8,154 nt of DNA from an uncultured bacterium (GTDB lineage: Bacteria; Patescibacteria; JAEDAM01; Absconditabacterales; Absconditicoccaceae). Under the pieces are notes generated by a model. The model saw only the letters and a program-made list of their open reading frames with translations. It was not told the origin of the DNA and searched no databases. How positions within the stretch are numbered: position 1 is the first letter of the stretch; each line of letters opens with the position of its first letter. This document shows positions 1 through 7,769 of the stretch, one piece after another. The DNA lies in NCBI GenBank assembly GCA_903904545.1, contig CAIVDB010000144.1, positions 1 to 8,154 of the forward strand, written 5' to 3'. A program made the position numbers and the translations under genes.

Positions 1-1453
1 CATCAAATGTATTTTTGATTTCCCAAAGATTATCACTTTGAGATTTATCTATTCTTTCTAAGTTGGAAAGTTTTGCCGTTGCCATAGAGACTACTTCTTG
101 TGCTTTTTCCATAGAAAGTAAGATTTCCTCCTTGAAACATTGTTTCCCCAAAACTGTACTAATCTCCGTTATCTCCTCTGTGGAGATTCCTCTTCCATAG
201 ACATCAATCGTTATTGCTCATTCATATTTTGCTGTGGTTTCAGAATAAGTTTTGGAAGAGCTTATTTTATCGAAAGAAAATGATTTTAGAGAAAAGATTG
301 GAGGGAGATTGAGCATAAATCTTTTGAAATTCTGTGCTGGATCTGAGGTAAAATCAGTTCCTAAAAAATAGCCAAAGGAAGGAATGCTCTTATACTTATC
401 TCTAAATTGATAATAACATACTTCATCACTTTTCCCTTCACAGGAAATAATGTTTTTGATAGTTTTATCTATCACTAGTTTGTCTATCAGTTTATTTTCT
501 TTGTCATTAAAAATCCAATTGTAGATATGGTAGGCGATTACTCTGTCTGAGTTTCATCATTCATTCACTCCTGTGAGGGATGTATATTTTTTAGTCAGTT
601 CTTCTATCTCTTTCTGTTTGTCTTGTTTGATCTCTTTCCAAAGATAATACCAAAATTCATTTATCAGAGAAATGTTTGTTTTGTTAGAGGTTACAGAAAT
701 TTTATCTACTAAAAGTAAAAAGGCACGCTTGGAATTTGCTATAAAATTTATGGTTACTGGCATAGTAAAATAGCCATTTTCATTTTCCTTGATGTCTCCT
801 ATATCTATATTTTTGATATCATTAAACTCATTATTATCCCCTACACTTTTGAAGAAATCACTCCATTTTTGTAAGAGTTTGATGTCGTCATATGGATTCT
901 TTTTGAGGAATTGCATTCCCACTAAATCTGTAGCTATCTGTTTAGTATATATATCTTTCCAAATATTTAAACTAGGAAGGTAGACGTGTTGAAGAAAATT
1001 TGTATAAGGGATCTGTAATTCTGCTAAATATTTGGAATATACTCAGAGATCTTTTTCTATATTTGCATTTTCATCAATAAGATCCTTCAGCGTATCCATA
1101 TTTCTTGCTATATTTGTCGTCATAGGATTATCAAGTAATATATGAGTATCATAGGAATCCATTTGTAATAATAATGGAGTTCTTTTGTTGAGTGATCAGA
1201 GATTACTGACCACCTGATAGAGGAAATATACCGATACCAATATCGATATGATAGCAAAGAGAAGCATAACATTACTATTGTTTTTTCTATCCTGAAAAAA
1301 TGTAGCTATCTGTATTCCTATTTGTTTTGTAAAATTTACAAAAGATTGTAGGGATTTTAGCGATACTTTAGTCTCTGATACTTTAGTCTCTGACACCTTA
1401 GTCTCTGACTCCTTAGTCTCCGATACTTGATTTTCTTTTTCAGTCACTGACAT
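1..1453 (-). CDS. Single-pass membrane protein, unknown function (C-terminal part beyond window)
   Basis: I do not recognise a family. Reading TGA as glycine joins three fragments in one frame from ATG 1453 past the left edge, at least 484 residues. TGA is at residues 86, 137, 299, 300 and 412. Residues 10-31 are a low-complexity repeat of the pentapeptide SETKV. Residues 62-82 are a strongly hydrophobic segment, so about 60 residues should be cytoplasmic and 400 or more exported. Two cysteines (338 and 346) could form a disulfide. The start lies one base after the upstream gene's TAA with no Shine-Dalgarno, which suggests translational coupling and a joint function. The short N-tail, one membrane helix and alpha/beta ectodomain resemble the plan of PilN/PilO-like pilus platform proteins; this is a weak inference from architecture only. 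All six visible Trp codons are TGG. Confidence 0.82.
1362..1421 (-). repeat. Four 15-bp tandem repeats inside the coding sequence
   Basis: Four adjacent 15-base units (1362-1376, 1377-1391, 1392-1406, 1407-1421). The first two are identical (GATACTTTAGTCTCT on the plus strand) and the others differ by a few bases. Each encodes one SETKV-type pentapeptide in the cytoplasmic N-tail of the membrane protein. Because 15 is a multiple of three, copy-number change would lengthen or shorten the tail without a frameshift. Confidence 0.9.
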
Positions 1454-1454
1454 G

Positions 1455-2930
1455 TTATTGTGAGGTAGATTCTAAAAGGTCTTTACTCGTATAATCTGTA
1501 ATTTCTCTAGCTGTAGATTTCTGTACCGGCAAGACAAAATTCATGATGGATGAATGTAAGGTAAAGACACTTGATCCTAATTTTACTGTTTTAGTCTGTA
1601 TTTTGAGCTTTTTGGCATCAATATTTTCCCCTACTACAAAGAGGCTTTGTTTGATAAGATTGAGGAGGTTACTTACGATAAAGATATGTGGGTTGATAAT
1701 TCCTTTCTGAGTAAGTGCTAGTTCATCCTGTTGTGTTGAGTTTACTTCCACACTAAAACTTACTTCCTTCTGATTAGGATTAAATTTTTGGAAGGTAATT
1801 GCAAAACTTGGAATATCTGTTTGTTCTAATTTAAGATCTACATATTCGATAAGTTTTTTGAAAAAATTTCTATCTAAGTTGGTTTTTTCTTTGTCTATCT
1901 GTGTATAATATCTATCAAAATCTCCTACCAAGTTACAATTGGCATCTATTTCATATGGATTGAGATAACAGCTATTGAGATAGACGAGAATGTCTTTTTC
2001 TCCCCTTTGGGTAACCACGGCCATCTTATCATTTACTTCACTTGTTGAGATACTAAGAATATTCCCTAAACTAGAAACAAAAGTGTCTAAGTAAGAAAAC
2101 ACTTTGATTGCGGTACTAAATTTTATCATTTCCAAAGAAAGAAGTGAATCTTTGATCGATGTAATATACTCTTCGTTTTCTAGCAATCCGAATAATTCTT
2201 TGGAGAAAAATCCATATTTTGTCACATCTTGTCTGAGGGACTCTAATTTCTGCCTATTGCTCACATATTTAGACATCAGACCGTTTAATCCTTCTTGTAG
2301 AAGATCTTTTTTCTGAATGTAATTTAATCCTGAAGCATTGACTATCGTCTGGATATTTTTTTCTGCATTTTGCTCTTCCAATGATAATCCACGATATTTT
2401 GGATAATCAGAGAATGCAATTTGGTCTGTAATCATCTGTTCTATATCTTTGTAGGTACTAATATATGATTCATATTGAGGATCTACTACTGCTTGAGATG
2501 CAATGTACATATACTTATCATATACTCCCAAGACCAAACTAATACATGAGCACAAGACAGTGATTACCAAGGAAAACATAAAAATATTTCGATAACGAAG
2601 TTTATAATTTCTATTCGCAAAATTCATCTGAATACCACTATCTCCAAGTGTAATGTTTGATTCTTTTTTGACTGAAGCATTGATAGAAAGACTTGCTAGA
2701 TTTAGCTCTGAACCTACTTGTTTTCTTTCTGTCTGAAGATTGAGACGAGACATAATGTCTACTGGATTTGTTTCGACAGGATCTGTCACCACTGGTGTTG
2801 CTTGTGGTGTTGTGGATATCTCTGCATTTTTATCAAGGGAAAAATTAGGATTAGCAAGGTTAGTTGGCTCATCTAATAGATTTTCTATCGGTTGCGAAGG
2901 TTGTTGTGCTTGAGAGCTTTTTTCTTCCAT
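1455..2930 (-). CDS. Single-pass membrane protein with large ectodomain, unknown function
   Basis: A 491-residue protein of no family I can name. Residues 1-113 are polar and rich in Gln, Pro, Thr and Asn, probably a disordered cytoplasmic tail. Residues 116-137 form one membrane helix, and the remaining 350 or so should lie outside the membrane. Cysteines 321 and 332 sit in a segment resembling the Cys pair of the downstream gene's ectodomain. The gene has no in-frame TGA and one CGA (codon 2591-2589, residue 114), which as Trp would sit at the membrane interface. I chose ATG 2930 over the in-frame GTG at 2954 because a TATACT -10 box at 2964-2959 puts transcription start near 2952, leaving a leader of about 22 bases. 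The stop is TAA, one base before the next ATG, so the two genes form an operon. A pilus- or secretion-platform pair is possible but unproven. Confidence 0.85.
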   Translation of the reverse strand: MEEKSSQAQQPSQPIENLLDEPTNLANPNFSLDKNAEISTTPQATPVVTDPVETNPVDIMSRLNLQTERKQVGSELNLASLSINASVKKESNITLGDSGIQMNFANRNYKLRYRNIFMFSLVITVLCSCISLVLGVYDKYMYIASQAVVDPQYESYISTYKDIEQMITDQIAFSDYPKYRGLSLEEQNAEKNIQTIVNASGLNYIQKKDLLQEGLNGLMSKYVSNRQKLESLRQDVTKYGFFSKELFGLLENEEYITSIKDSLLSLEMIKFSTAIKVFSYLDTFVSSLGNILSISTSEVNDKMAVVTQRGEKDILVYLNSCYLNPYEIDANCNLVGDFDRYYTQIDKEKTNLDRNFFKKLIEYVDLKLEQTDIPSFAITFQKFNPNQKEVSFSVEVNSTQQDELALTQKGIINPHIFIVSNLLNLIKQSLFVVGENIDAKKLKIQTKTVKLGSSVFTLHSSIMNFVLPVQKSTAREITDYTSKDLLESTSQ

Positions 2931-2958
2931 ATTCGTCACCCAAATAAAACACACTTCA

Positions 2959-2987
2959 AGTATACGCCAAAATGGCTTAAAAACAAA
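2959..2987 (-). promoter_or_regulatory. Promoter of the membrane-protein operon
   Basis: On the minus strand a -10 box TATACT (2964-2959) follows a 17-base spacer and a weak -35 TTTGTT (2987-2982). The spacer contains the small inverted repeat GCCA-TTT-TGGC, which could be an operator. The -35 box overlaps the T-tract of the preceding gene's terminator, so termination and initiation are back to back. Confidence 0.5.
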
Positions 2988-3010
2988 AAAATACTGCCTT
3001 TGAAAGACAG
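2985..3010 (-). terminator. Intrinsic terminator after the FemAB-like gene
   Basis: Read on the minus strand, CTGTCTTTCAAAGGCAG (3010-2994) folds into a 7-bp stem with one G-U pair and a 3-base loop. It is followed by TA and a run of seven T (2991-2985). It lies about 125 bases beyond the stop of the FemAB-like gene and just ahead of the next promoter. Confidence 0.75.
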
Positions 3011-3069
3011 ATTTCCTTGACAGAATTTGTTTTTGGTCTAAGATTGCGTCAGAATCGTGTATTTTAGTC

Positions 3070-3128
3070 TTTGTAGGGTATGGTCGTGCCTGCCCCGGAG
3101 AACTGCGGGGACTGTACCTTACGGAGCT
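3070..3128 (+). repeat. Palindromic interspersed element, copy 1
   Basis: Bounded by TTTGTAGGG (3070-3078) and CCTTACGGAGCT (3117-3128), identical to the ends of the copy at 5295-5332. GTAGGGTA pairs with TACCTTAC as an 8-bp outer stem with one G-U pair. A separate inner stem CCCCG/CGGGG is GC-rich compared with the surroundings. It sits nine bases beyond the stop of the FemAB-like gene. The inner part differs completely from copy 2, although both keep a paired stem. Confidence 0.7.
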
Positions 3129-3136
3129 CGAGAAAA

Positions 3137-4135
3137 TTATTTTCTTAACTTATGATATCGCTTAAAAAGATAGTACAATAAGGGATTTAATGGGATATCA
3201 TAGCTTCCATATTGCTCGATCTTGATGCCACCTAAAGACTCTTTGAAGGCACTGACACTTGCGAGGTGATGTCCTGCAAATCATGTTGGTGCCCCTCCCA
3301 TAAGGTCACAATACACAAATCCATTGTCTCTCGCTCGTGAAAACATTCTGTATTTGAGGTAATGATGAGATCCTACGTTCCCGAAGTTTCTATTGGTAAA
3401 GCCATAGAGATAGATGATGTTTTTTTGGTCGTATAAGCAGATACTTCCAGAGACCAATTCCTCTCCGATATGGGTAACAAAGAGGTTTCCACGTCCATGC
3501 TGAGTGATATATCTTACCAAACGCTCAAATTGATCGTAAGGGATGATATTAAATCCCTTGTCTCCTGAGGTTTCTTTCCATTTCTGGTAGAAGAGGTCGT
3601 ATTGATCAGGTGCTGCCATACCAAATTCTATCTGTTTTCCAATAGCTTTTTTGATACGTTGTCTGGATCCTGAATTCATTTCCTGAAGCAATTGGTCATC
3701 AGGCTTGGAGACATCGATAATGATGTCACTCATAGGCATATTTTCTCTAAATGCGACCTTAAATTTATAATGTTTTTGGAGGAAATTTTGGAGATTTAAT
3801 CTCATGTGTTTCATATCCAGCTGGAAGTCATCTGATCTATGAGAAACGTTTTCGAAGGAAATCATTTCATTGACGATTCCGAGCTGGAGAAGGATATTTG
3901 TCTGTTTCTTGGAGAGCTCTTTTTTGACTCTTTTGATCTCAGAGAGGACATATTCCCTATCTGTAGGGAGCTCTACACCCATGATTTGGATCCATTGCGC
4001 CTTGATAGGACCGATTTTCTTGTGTTTTATGATAGCAAAATAGTCTTTACCAAAAATATTGACCGTCATGGAAGGTCTTTCGTAGACAATGGTCTGGATG
4101 TCTTGTCGCAGCTGAGATTGATAAAGATTGTACAT
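3137..4135 (-). CDS. FemAB/FemX-like peptidoglycan interpeptide aminoacyltransferase
   Basis: Likely adds amino acids from aminoacyl-tRNA to the peptide stem of lipid II at the cytoplasmic membrane face, as FemX/FmhB-type GNAT-fold enzymes do. It is 332 residues, close to the usual family length. TGA at residue 285 must be read through (as Gly). The remainder supplies the family-like tail with FK-x-SLGG (about 300-306), the QYGSYD-x-PLNP segment and TAA at 3139. The N-terminus reads LYQSQLxQDIQ, where x is CGA (residue 10) and the family has Trp. CGA 267 lies in FSxARDNGF, where Trp-Ala is also typical, and CGA 326 lies near the end. All other Arg codons are AGA, AGG or CGT. Residues 170-180 (RQRIKKA region) and MGGAPTG (281-287) fit the family. 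Start ATG 4135 has no clear Shine-Dalgarno. Exact donor amino acid and substrate are unknown. Confidence 0.85.
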
Positions 4136-4146
4136 GGAAGGAACGT

Positions 4147-4217
4147 TTAAGCGGTGAAACGGTAAAGCGTAAAAACGGCAAAATAATCAAAAATTGTTTG
4201 GTCGTTTGGTCGCTTAA
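4147..4217. repeat. Degenerate octamer array with inverted arms
   Basis: The left arm starts TTAAGCGG (4147) and continues with AAACGG, AAAGCG and AAACGG blocks. The right arm holds two tandem TTTGGTCG units (4197-4204, 4205-4212) and ends CGCTTAA (4211-4217). TTAAGCG and CGCTTAA are exact complements, and the next AAACG/CGTTT also pair. As plus-strand RNA the mismatching bases between them are mostly G-U. It lies in the leader of the FemAB-like gene. Confidence 0.5.
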
Positions 4218-4233
4218 TCAATTAGTCCTTCTC

Positions 4234-4261
4234 TGTATACCTATTTATGCAAAAATATCAA
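4234..4261 (-). promoter_or_regulatory. Candidate promoter of the FemAB-like gene
   Basis: On the minus strand TTGATA (4261-4256), a 16-base spacer and TATACA (4239-4234). This would start transcription near 4227 and give a leader of about 90 bases that includes the octamer array. Rated from consensus match only. Confidence 0.35.
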
Positions 4262-4296
4262 TTGGAACTGATTGTTTTTTTGTAAGAACAACCTAC

Positions 4297-4324
4297 TTGA
4301 CTTTTGTATCTAAATATATATTCT
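4297..4324 (+). promoter_or_regulatory. Promoter of the plus-strand two-gene cassette
   Basis: TTGACT (4297-4302) followed by TATTCT at 4319-4324 (16-base spacer); an alternative -10 is TATATT at 4317-4322. Transcription would start near 4331. This argues for ATG 4349 as the start of the first gene, since the earlier in-frame ATG at 4304 lies inside the promoter. Confidence 0.5.
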
Positions 4325-4348
4325 CTGAATATAAAAAAAAACAGAACC

Positions 4349-4633
4349 ATGAAAAAAGAAAAGAAAAAAAAACCGAACATTTGCGAAGGGCAATTTAAGG
4401 CATTGGTAAAGATTTACAATGATAAGAGAGATTCTGTAAGTATAGATATCAAGAATACACTTATCAAGAGAGGCTTTCTCAATGATCGACTTCGTCTGAC
4501 AGAAAAAAGCTATATCTTATTGAGGACAAAAAATGTTATCAGTAGATATAAACTAAAGGAACAACAAAAATTTCTTGATTGGACCAGAAAAGAATTTCCC
4601 TCAAGGGAACAATTATTCACAAAAAAGTTATAA
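4349..4633 (+). CDS. Small basic protein, possible winged-helix DNA binder
   Basis: A 94-residue soluble protein with no family I can name. Residues 1-9 are almost all lysine and glutamate. The middle has a helix (ALVKIY), then a segment ending LIKRGFL, then RLTEKSYILL. That order (helix, recognition helix, 'G-F-L...L-T-x-K-x-Y' wing) is typical of small winged-helix regulators, so DNA or RNA binding is possible. One CGA codon falls in FLNDxLRL; it would be Trp under the host code. Start ATG 4349 is chosen because the upstream ATG 4304 lies within the promoter. There is no Shine-Dalgarno; the leader is A-rich. The next gene starts 20 bases after the TAA, so both are probably one transcript. 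An operon with its own regulator is a reasonable guess only. Confidence 0.6.
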   Translation: MKKEKKKKPNICEGQFKALVKIYNDKRDSVSIDIKNTLIKRGFLNDRLRLTEKSYILLRTKNVISRYKLKEQQKFLDWTRKEFPSREQLFTKKL

Positions 4634-4653
4634 ACAAATAAAAAACAAAATTT

Positions 4654-5190
4654 ATGTTACTAGATTTAGTAGAAAACAATGACCGCATTGAAAGAATGCT
4701 TTGCGAAATGTTTGATGCTCTTATGAATTGTACGGACAGACCACATGATGATACAGAAAGAACTGGCATTCAATGCTGTATTAAAATTCCTCACGGAGAG
4801 ATCATCATGCCCAAGGCGTATAATCCGTCAGTGGTGAATATACACCTGGCGTCTGAAAAAATTGTACGGGCATACGAGCATGGATATTATTCTTCCAGGG
4901 TTGATGCTGACTTTGTAAGAGGAGAGTATCCCGGAGGATTAGTTATTTATCCAGGCAATATATATAGTCCAGATAATAACCTCCAAATCCATTGTGGAAC
5001 AGATGGGATGGAGAATGATGAAAATGAAATGATTTCTTTCGTTTTACTTACTCAGAGTCTGAAATCAAAGAATGTATTGCCAGGCAACGTTCTCAGGATG
5101 ATATATCCTGATGAAAGGGCTGTCCCTGCATTTATTACGGACACAAAATGGTACATTTGGAAAACATTGTTTCCATTTTGTTCTTACTAA
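4654..5190 (+). CDS. Hypothetical soluble protein of 178 residues
   Basis: Not recognised. The protein has no signal peptide or membrane segment. It is acidic in its first third (residues 1-40) and has seven cysteines, including a CC pair near residue 42 and a CGTDG motif in the middle. A run rich in Gly, Pro and Tyr (EYPGG to YPGN, about residues 93-104) suggests a beta-rich fold. The coding sequence has no in-frame TGA among ten glycine codons and one CGG, in KIVxAYEHGYY. It ends in TAA 23 bases before a strong terminator. Both cassette genes face the opposite way to their neighbours, and valS and the FemAB-like gene lie either side, so the pair could be a later insertion; composition alone does not prove this. 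A toxin-antitoxin or phage-derived pair is conceivable but nothing here identifies one. Confidence 0.65.
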   Translation: MLLDLVENNDRIERMLCEMFDALMNCTDRPHDDTERTGIQCCIKIPHGEIIMPKAYNPSVVNIHLASEKIVRAYEHGYYSSRVDADFVRGEYPGGLVIYPGNIYSPDNNLQIHCGTDGMENDENEMISFVLLTQSLKSKNVLPGNVLRMIYPDERAVPAFITDTKWYIWKTLFPFCSY

Positions 5191-5212
5191 CTTATTTTAT
5201 TTAAGAAAAAAT

Positions 5213-5239
5213 GCTCGGCGAATTGTCCGAGCTTTTTTT
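5213..5239. terminator. Bidirectional intrinsic terminator
   Basis: GCTCGG (5213-5218) pairs with CCGAGC (5227-5232) around an 8-base loop, followed by seven T (5233-5239). On the other strand the same hairpin is followed by ATTTTTTC. It can therefore end the plus-strand cassette and also catch transcripts arriving from valS. Confidence 0.85.
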
Positions 5240-5242
5240 GGT

Positions 5243-5277
5243 AATGTTAAATCTTGAATGATTAATGTTTAATGATT
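5243..5277. repeat. Heptamer array (five degenerate units)
   Basis: Five consecutive 7-base units: AATGTTA, AATCTTG, AATGATT, AATGTTT, AATGATT. They are close in sequence to the array between the valS attenuator and its start codon (7770-7840). Non-coding, in the convergent intergenic region. Confidence 0.6.
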
Positions 5278-5294
5278 GAGTTTTTTTGTTGTTT

Positions 5295-5332
5295 TTTGTA
5301 GGGAACGGTTTGAAACCGTTCCTTACGGAGCT
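5295..5332 (+). repeat. Palindromic interspersed element, copy 2
   Basis: Bounded by TTTGTAGGG (5295-5303) and CCTTACGGAGCT (5321-5332), exactly as copy 1. GTAGGGAACGGTT pairs with AACCGTTCCTTAC, a 13-bp stem with one G-U pair and a TGA loop. Its last base is the final A of the valS stop codon, so the element abuts the 3' end of valS. On the minus strand no T-run follows, so it is not a classical terminator, though it could protect the 3' end. Confidence 0.75.
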
Positions 5333-7749
5333 TATGAAACTTCTATTCCTGTCTCTTCTCCGCTAGCAAAACTTATTTCTTGTGCTCTTGTAACAGATTT
5401 GATATCGTCAGCAAATGCAGAAAGATCGCTTTTGGAAATGACTTTCAAATGAGCTAATTCTGTCCCTAATCATAATTGTCTCTCTGTTTTGTATCCACGT
5501 ACTTTCTCGGTAATGATCAAGAGTTGGTCTACGGCATTTTCTATCGTCGAAGTTTCCTGCGTCAAAGGAAAGACATCCCCCTTCGGAAATGCTAAACGAT
5601 GAAGAGAATCTGAGGAACTTTCTTTTTTATAATACGTTTGGTAGAGTTCTTCAGTGATAAATGGAAGGTACGGAGCAATCATTTTGATAATAGCAAAGAG
5701 CGTATGATAGAGGGTATATTGCGCAGAAATCTTCTGCTTTGCTCCATCAGTATATCTTTCTGGTTTATAGATTTTGTCTTTTACTATTTCTAAATAATTA
5801 TCACAGAAATCATGTCGGAAAAATCTTTCAAATTCAATCTTTGCGAGTCCATATTCGTAATTTTCTAGATAATCAGTCATCGCCTTAGAGGTTTTATTTG
5901 CCTGGTTAGCCATCCGGATATCGATAGGACACATGTCCTGCTCTGCTACGATTGCGGTGGGGTCAAAATCTTCAAGATTCATAAAGACGAAGTTCGCAGC
6001 ATTTCGTAATTTGGTGATCAATTTTTGTCCGATTTTGAATTCATTTTCATCGAAGAGAATATCTTTTCCGAGTTGTCCTCCTGCAGCTCGATATCTGACT
6101 GCGTCAGCACCTCGTGTAGTGATCAATTGTTCTGGATCGAATTTTGCATTTCCCTTAGACTTGGAAAATTTTTCTCCCTTGGTCGCGAGACAAAATCCTG
6201 ACATCATCACGCTATTGAATGCCACTTCTCCACTTGCAAAATAGCTTTGAAGCGTGGTGTAGAGCAACCGTGTACGAATGATATCATGGGCTTGTGGCCT
6301 CAAATCCATAGGCAAAATATTTTGGGTATATCAGTCTCTCTTGAGGAATGCTTGATTGATCTGTGGGCTGAGTCCTGAAGTAAACCAGGTATCGAGAACG
6401 AGTATTTCTGGTCTCACTTGCTCTGCAGTATAGCCATCGGGCAATTGCGCGATAGGATCTACGGGACCACGAGCCAACTGCTCTGCTGAAGGAAGAATCA
6501 CTTCTTCCGTTTCAATGTTGTATCGTACTGGAATAGGTATTCCATAATTTCTGGATCTAGAAATATTTCGATCTCGTTGAAGATTTTCTATCCAATCGTT
6601 GGATCTTTTTTTCATAAATTCAGGATATCGTTGCATCTTATCATTTTGTTGCAAGAGAATTTCTTTCTTGTCTAAGAGATTTACGAACCATTGCTTGATA
6701 GGTATGATCTCGACTGGCACTTTCCCTCTTTCAGAGATTTGTTTGGATTGAGTAATGGGATCTCTTTTTTCTACAATGCCTCATTGTGTTTCGAAGATTT
6801 CCATAATTTTTTCTCTCGCTTCTGCGATCTTCATTCCATCGATTTCTGGCACTCATGAATCCTTCATTTTCCCATATCTATCGATGACGATTTTTTCTCC
6901 TAGATTATATTTTTTTACCCGATAGACATCAGTCTCATCACCATAAGAACAACACATCACAACTCCTGTTCCCTTATCCATTTTGACCTTATCATCAGCC
7001 ATGATGGGCACACTTACTCCGATCGGCGTGGTGATCGTTCCTCCGACATATTTTTCAAATCTTGTGTCATGCGGATTGACGAATACAGCTACACAAGCAG
7101 GCAGTAATTCAGGTCTTGTGGTAGCGATAACTAATTTTCCTCCACAGTCTAAAGAGAAATTGAGGTAATTGAAAAATTCATTAAATTCTTGTTCTTCGGT
7201 CTCTGCTTGCGCGACAGTGGTCTGCATTTTGGTACATCGCAATGCGGGAAACTCTTTGAAGACGATATGTCCTTCAGAGTATAATTTTACGAATGTAGAT
7301 TGGGCAACGTGTTGTACTTCAGGGGAAATGGTGGTGTAAAATCTATTTCGATCGACAGAGATCCCGAGTGATTTCCATAAATTTTCATACAAGACCTTAT
7401 ATTTTTCTACGATATCAAGACACTTTTGGATAAAGTCCTTGCGTTCAACATCCTTGATATTTATGCCTAATTCTCTCTCTACGAGTTGCTCGGTAGGGAT
7501 TCCATTGTTATCATATCCCATAGGATAGAAGACATTGTAGCCAGACATCCTCTTAAATCTCGCGATAATCTCAGCCTGCGTATAAGAAAATATATGTCCG
7601 ATATGGATCTTTCCTGACACGGTAGGAGGAGGGGTATCTATAGAGTAGACGGGCTTGCTTGCATCTTTGTCAAACACATAGGTCTGGTGTTCTTGTCGGT
7701 ATGCTTGCCGTTTGGCTTCTGACTCCTGATGATTGTACTTGTTTCACAT
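5332..7749 (-). CDS. valS: Valyl-tRNA synthetase, archaeal/rickettsial type
   Basis: Charges tRNA-Val with valine in the cytoplasm. Reading TGA as glycine (residues 2, 299, 323, 473, 760) gives one 805-residue protein from ATG 7749 to TAA 5334, close to the length I recall for the archaeal/rickettsial class. The N-terminal IDTPPPTVSG precedes HIGH (49-52). The editing domain carries TTRPE (210-214). KFSKS is at 527-531, followed by a helical anticodon-binding domain. The protein stops without the long C-terminal coiled coil of the E. coli enzyme. Fifteen codons are CGA or CGG (residues 14, 18, 134, 171, 277, 374, 392, 394, 409, 494, 546, 554, 582, 612, 645); nearly all lie at family tryptophan positions, for example xDx-NISRSR and IPVx. 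ATG 7749 is the only in-frame ATG before the upstream TAA. No Shine-Dalgarno is present. The upstream leader peptide and terminator indicate control by attenuation. Confidence 0.96.
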
Positions 7750-7769
7750 TGCATGGTACTTATGAATAA

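Noticed and set aside
557..1198. Selenocysteine or stop-codon readthrough at the TGA codons
   Set aside because: TGA occurs many times, in unrelated proteins and even as a doublet (559-554). That is codon reassignment, not site-specific insertion.
2931..2954. GTG 2954 as start of the membrane protein
   Set aside because: It lies upstream of, or at, the transcription start implied by the TATACT box, and ATG 2930 gives a normal N-terminus.
4304..4348. ATG 4304 as start of the small basic protein
   Set aside because: It falls between the -35 and -10 boxes of the promoter at 4297-4324.
5295..5332. Palindromic element as intrinsic terminator of valS
   Set aside because: The stem is strong but no T-run follows on the minus strand. 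The bidirectional terminator at 5213-5239 serves better.
5470..7677. valS as three broken fragments (pseudogene)
   Set aside because: All fragments share one frame, every break is TGA, and motifs continue across the breaks. Recoding of TGA explains this better than decay.
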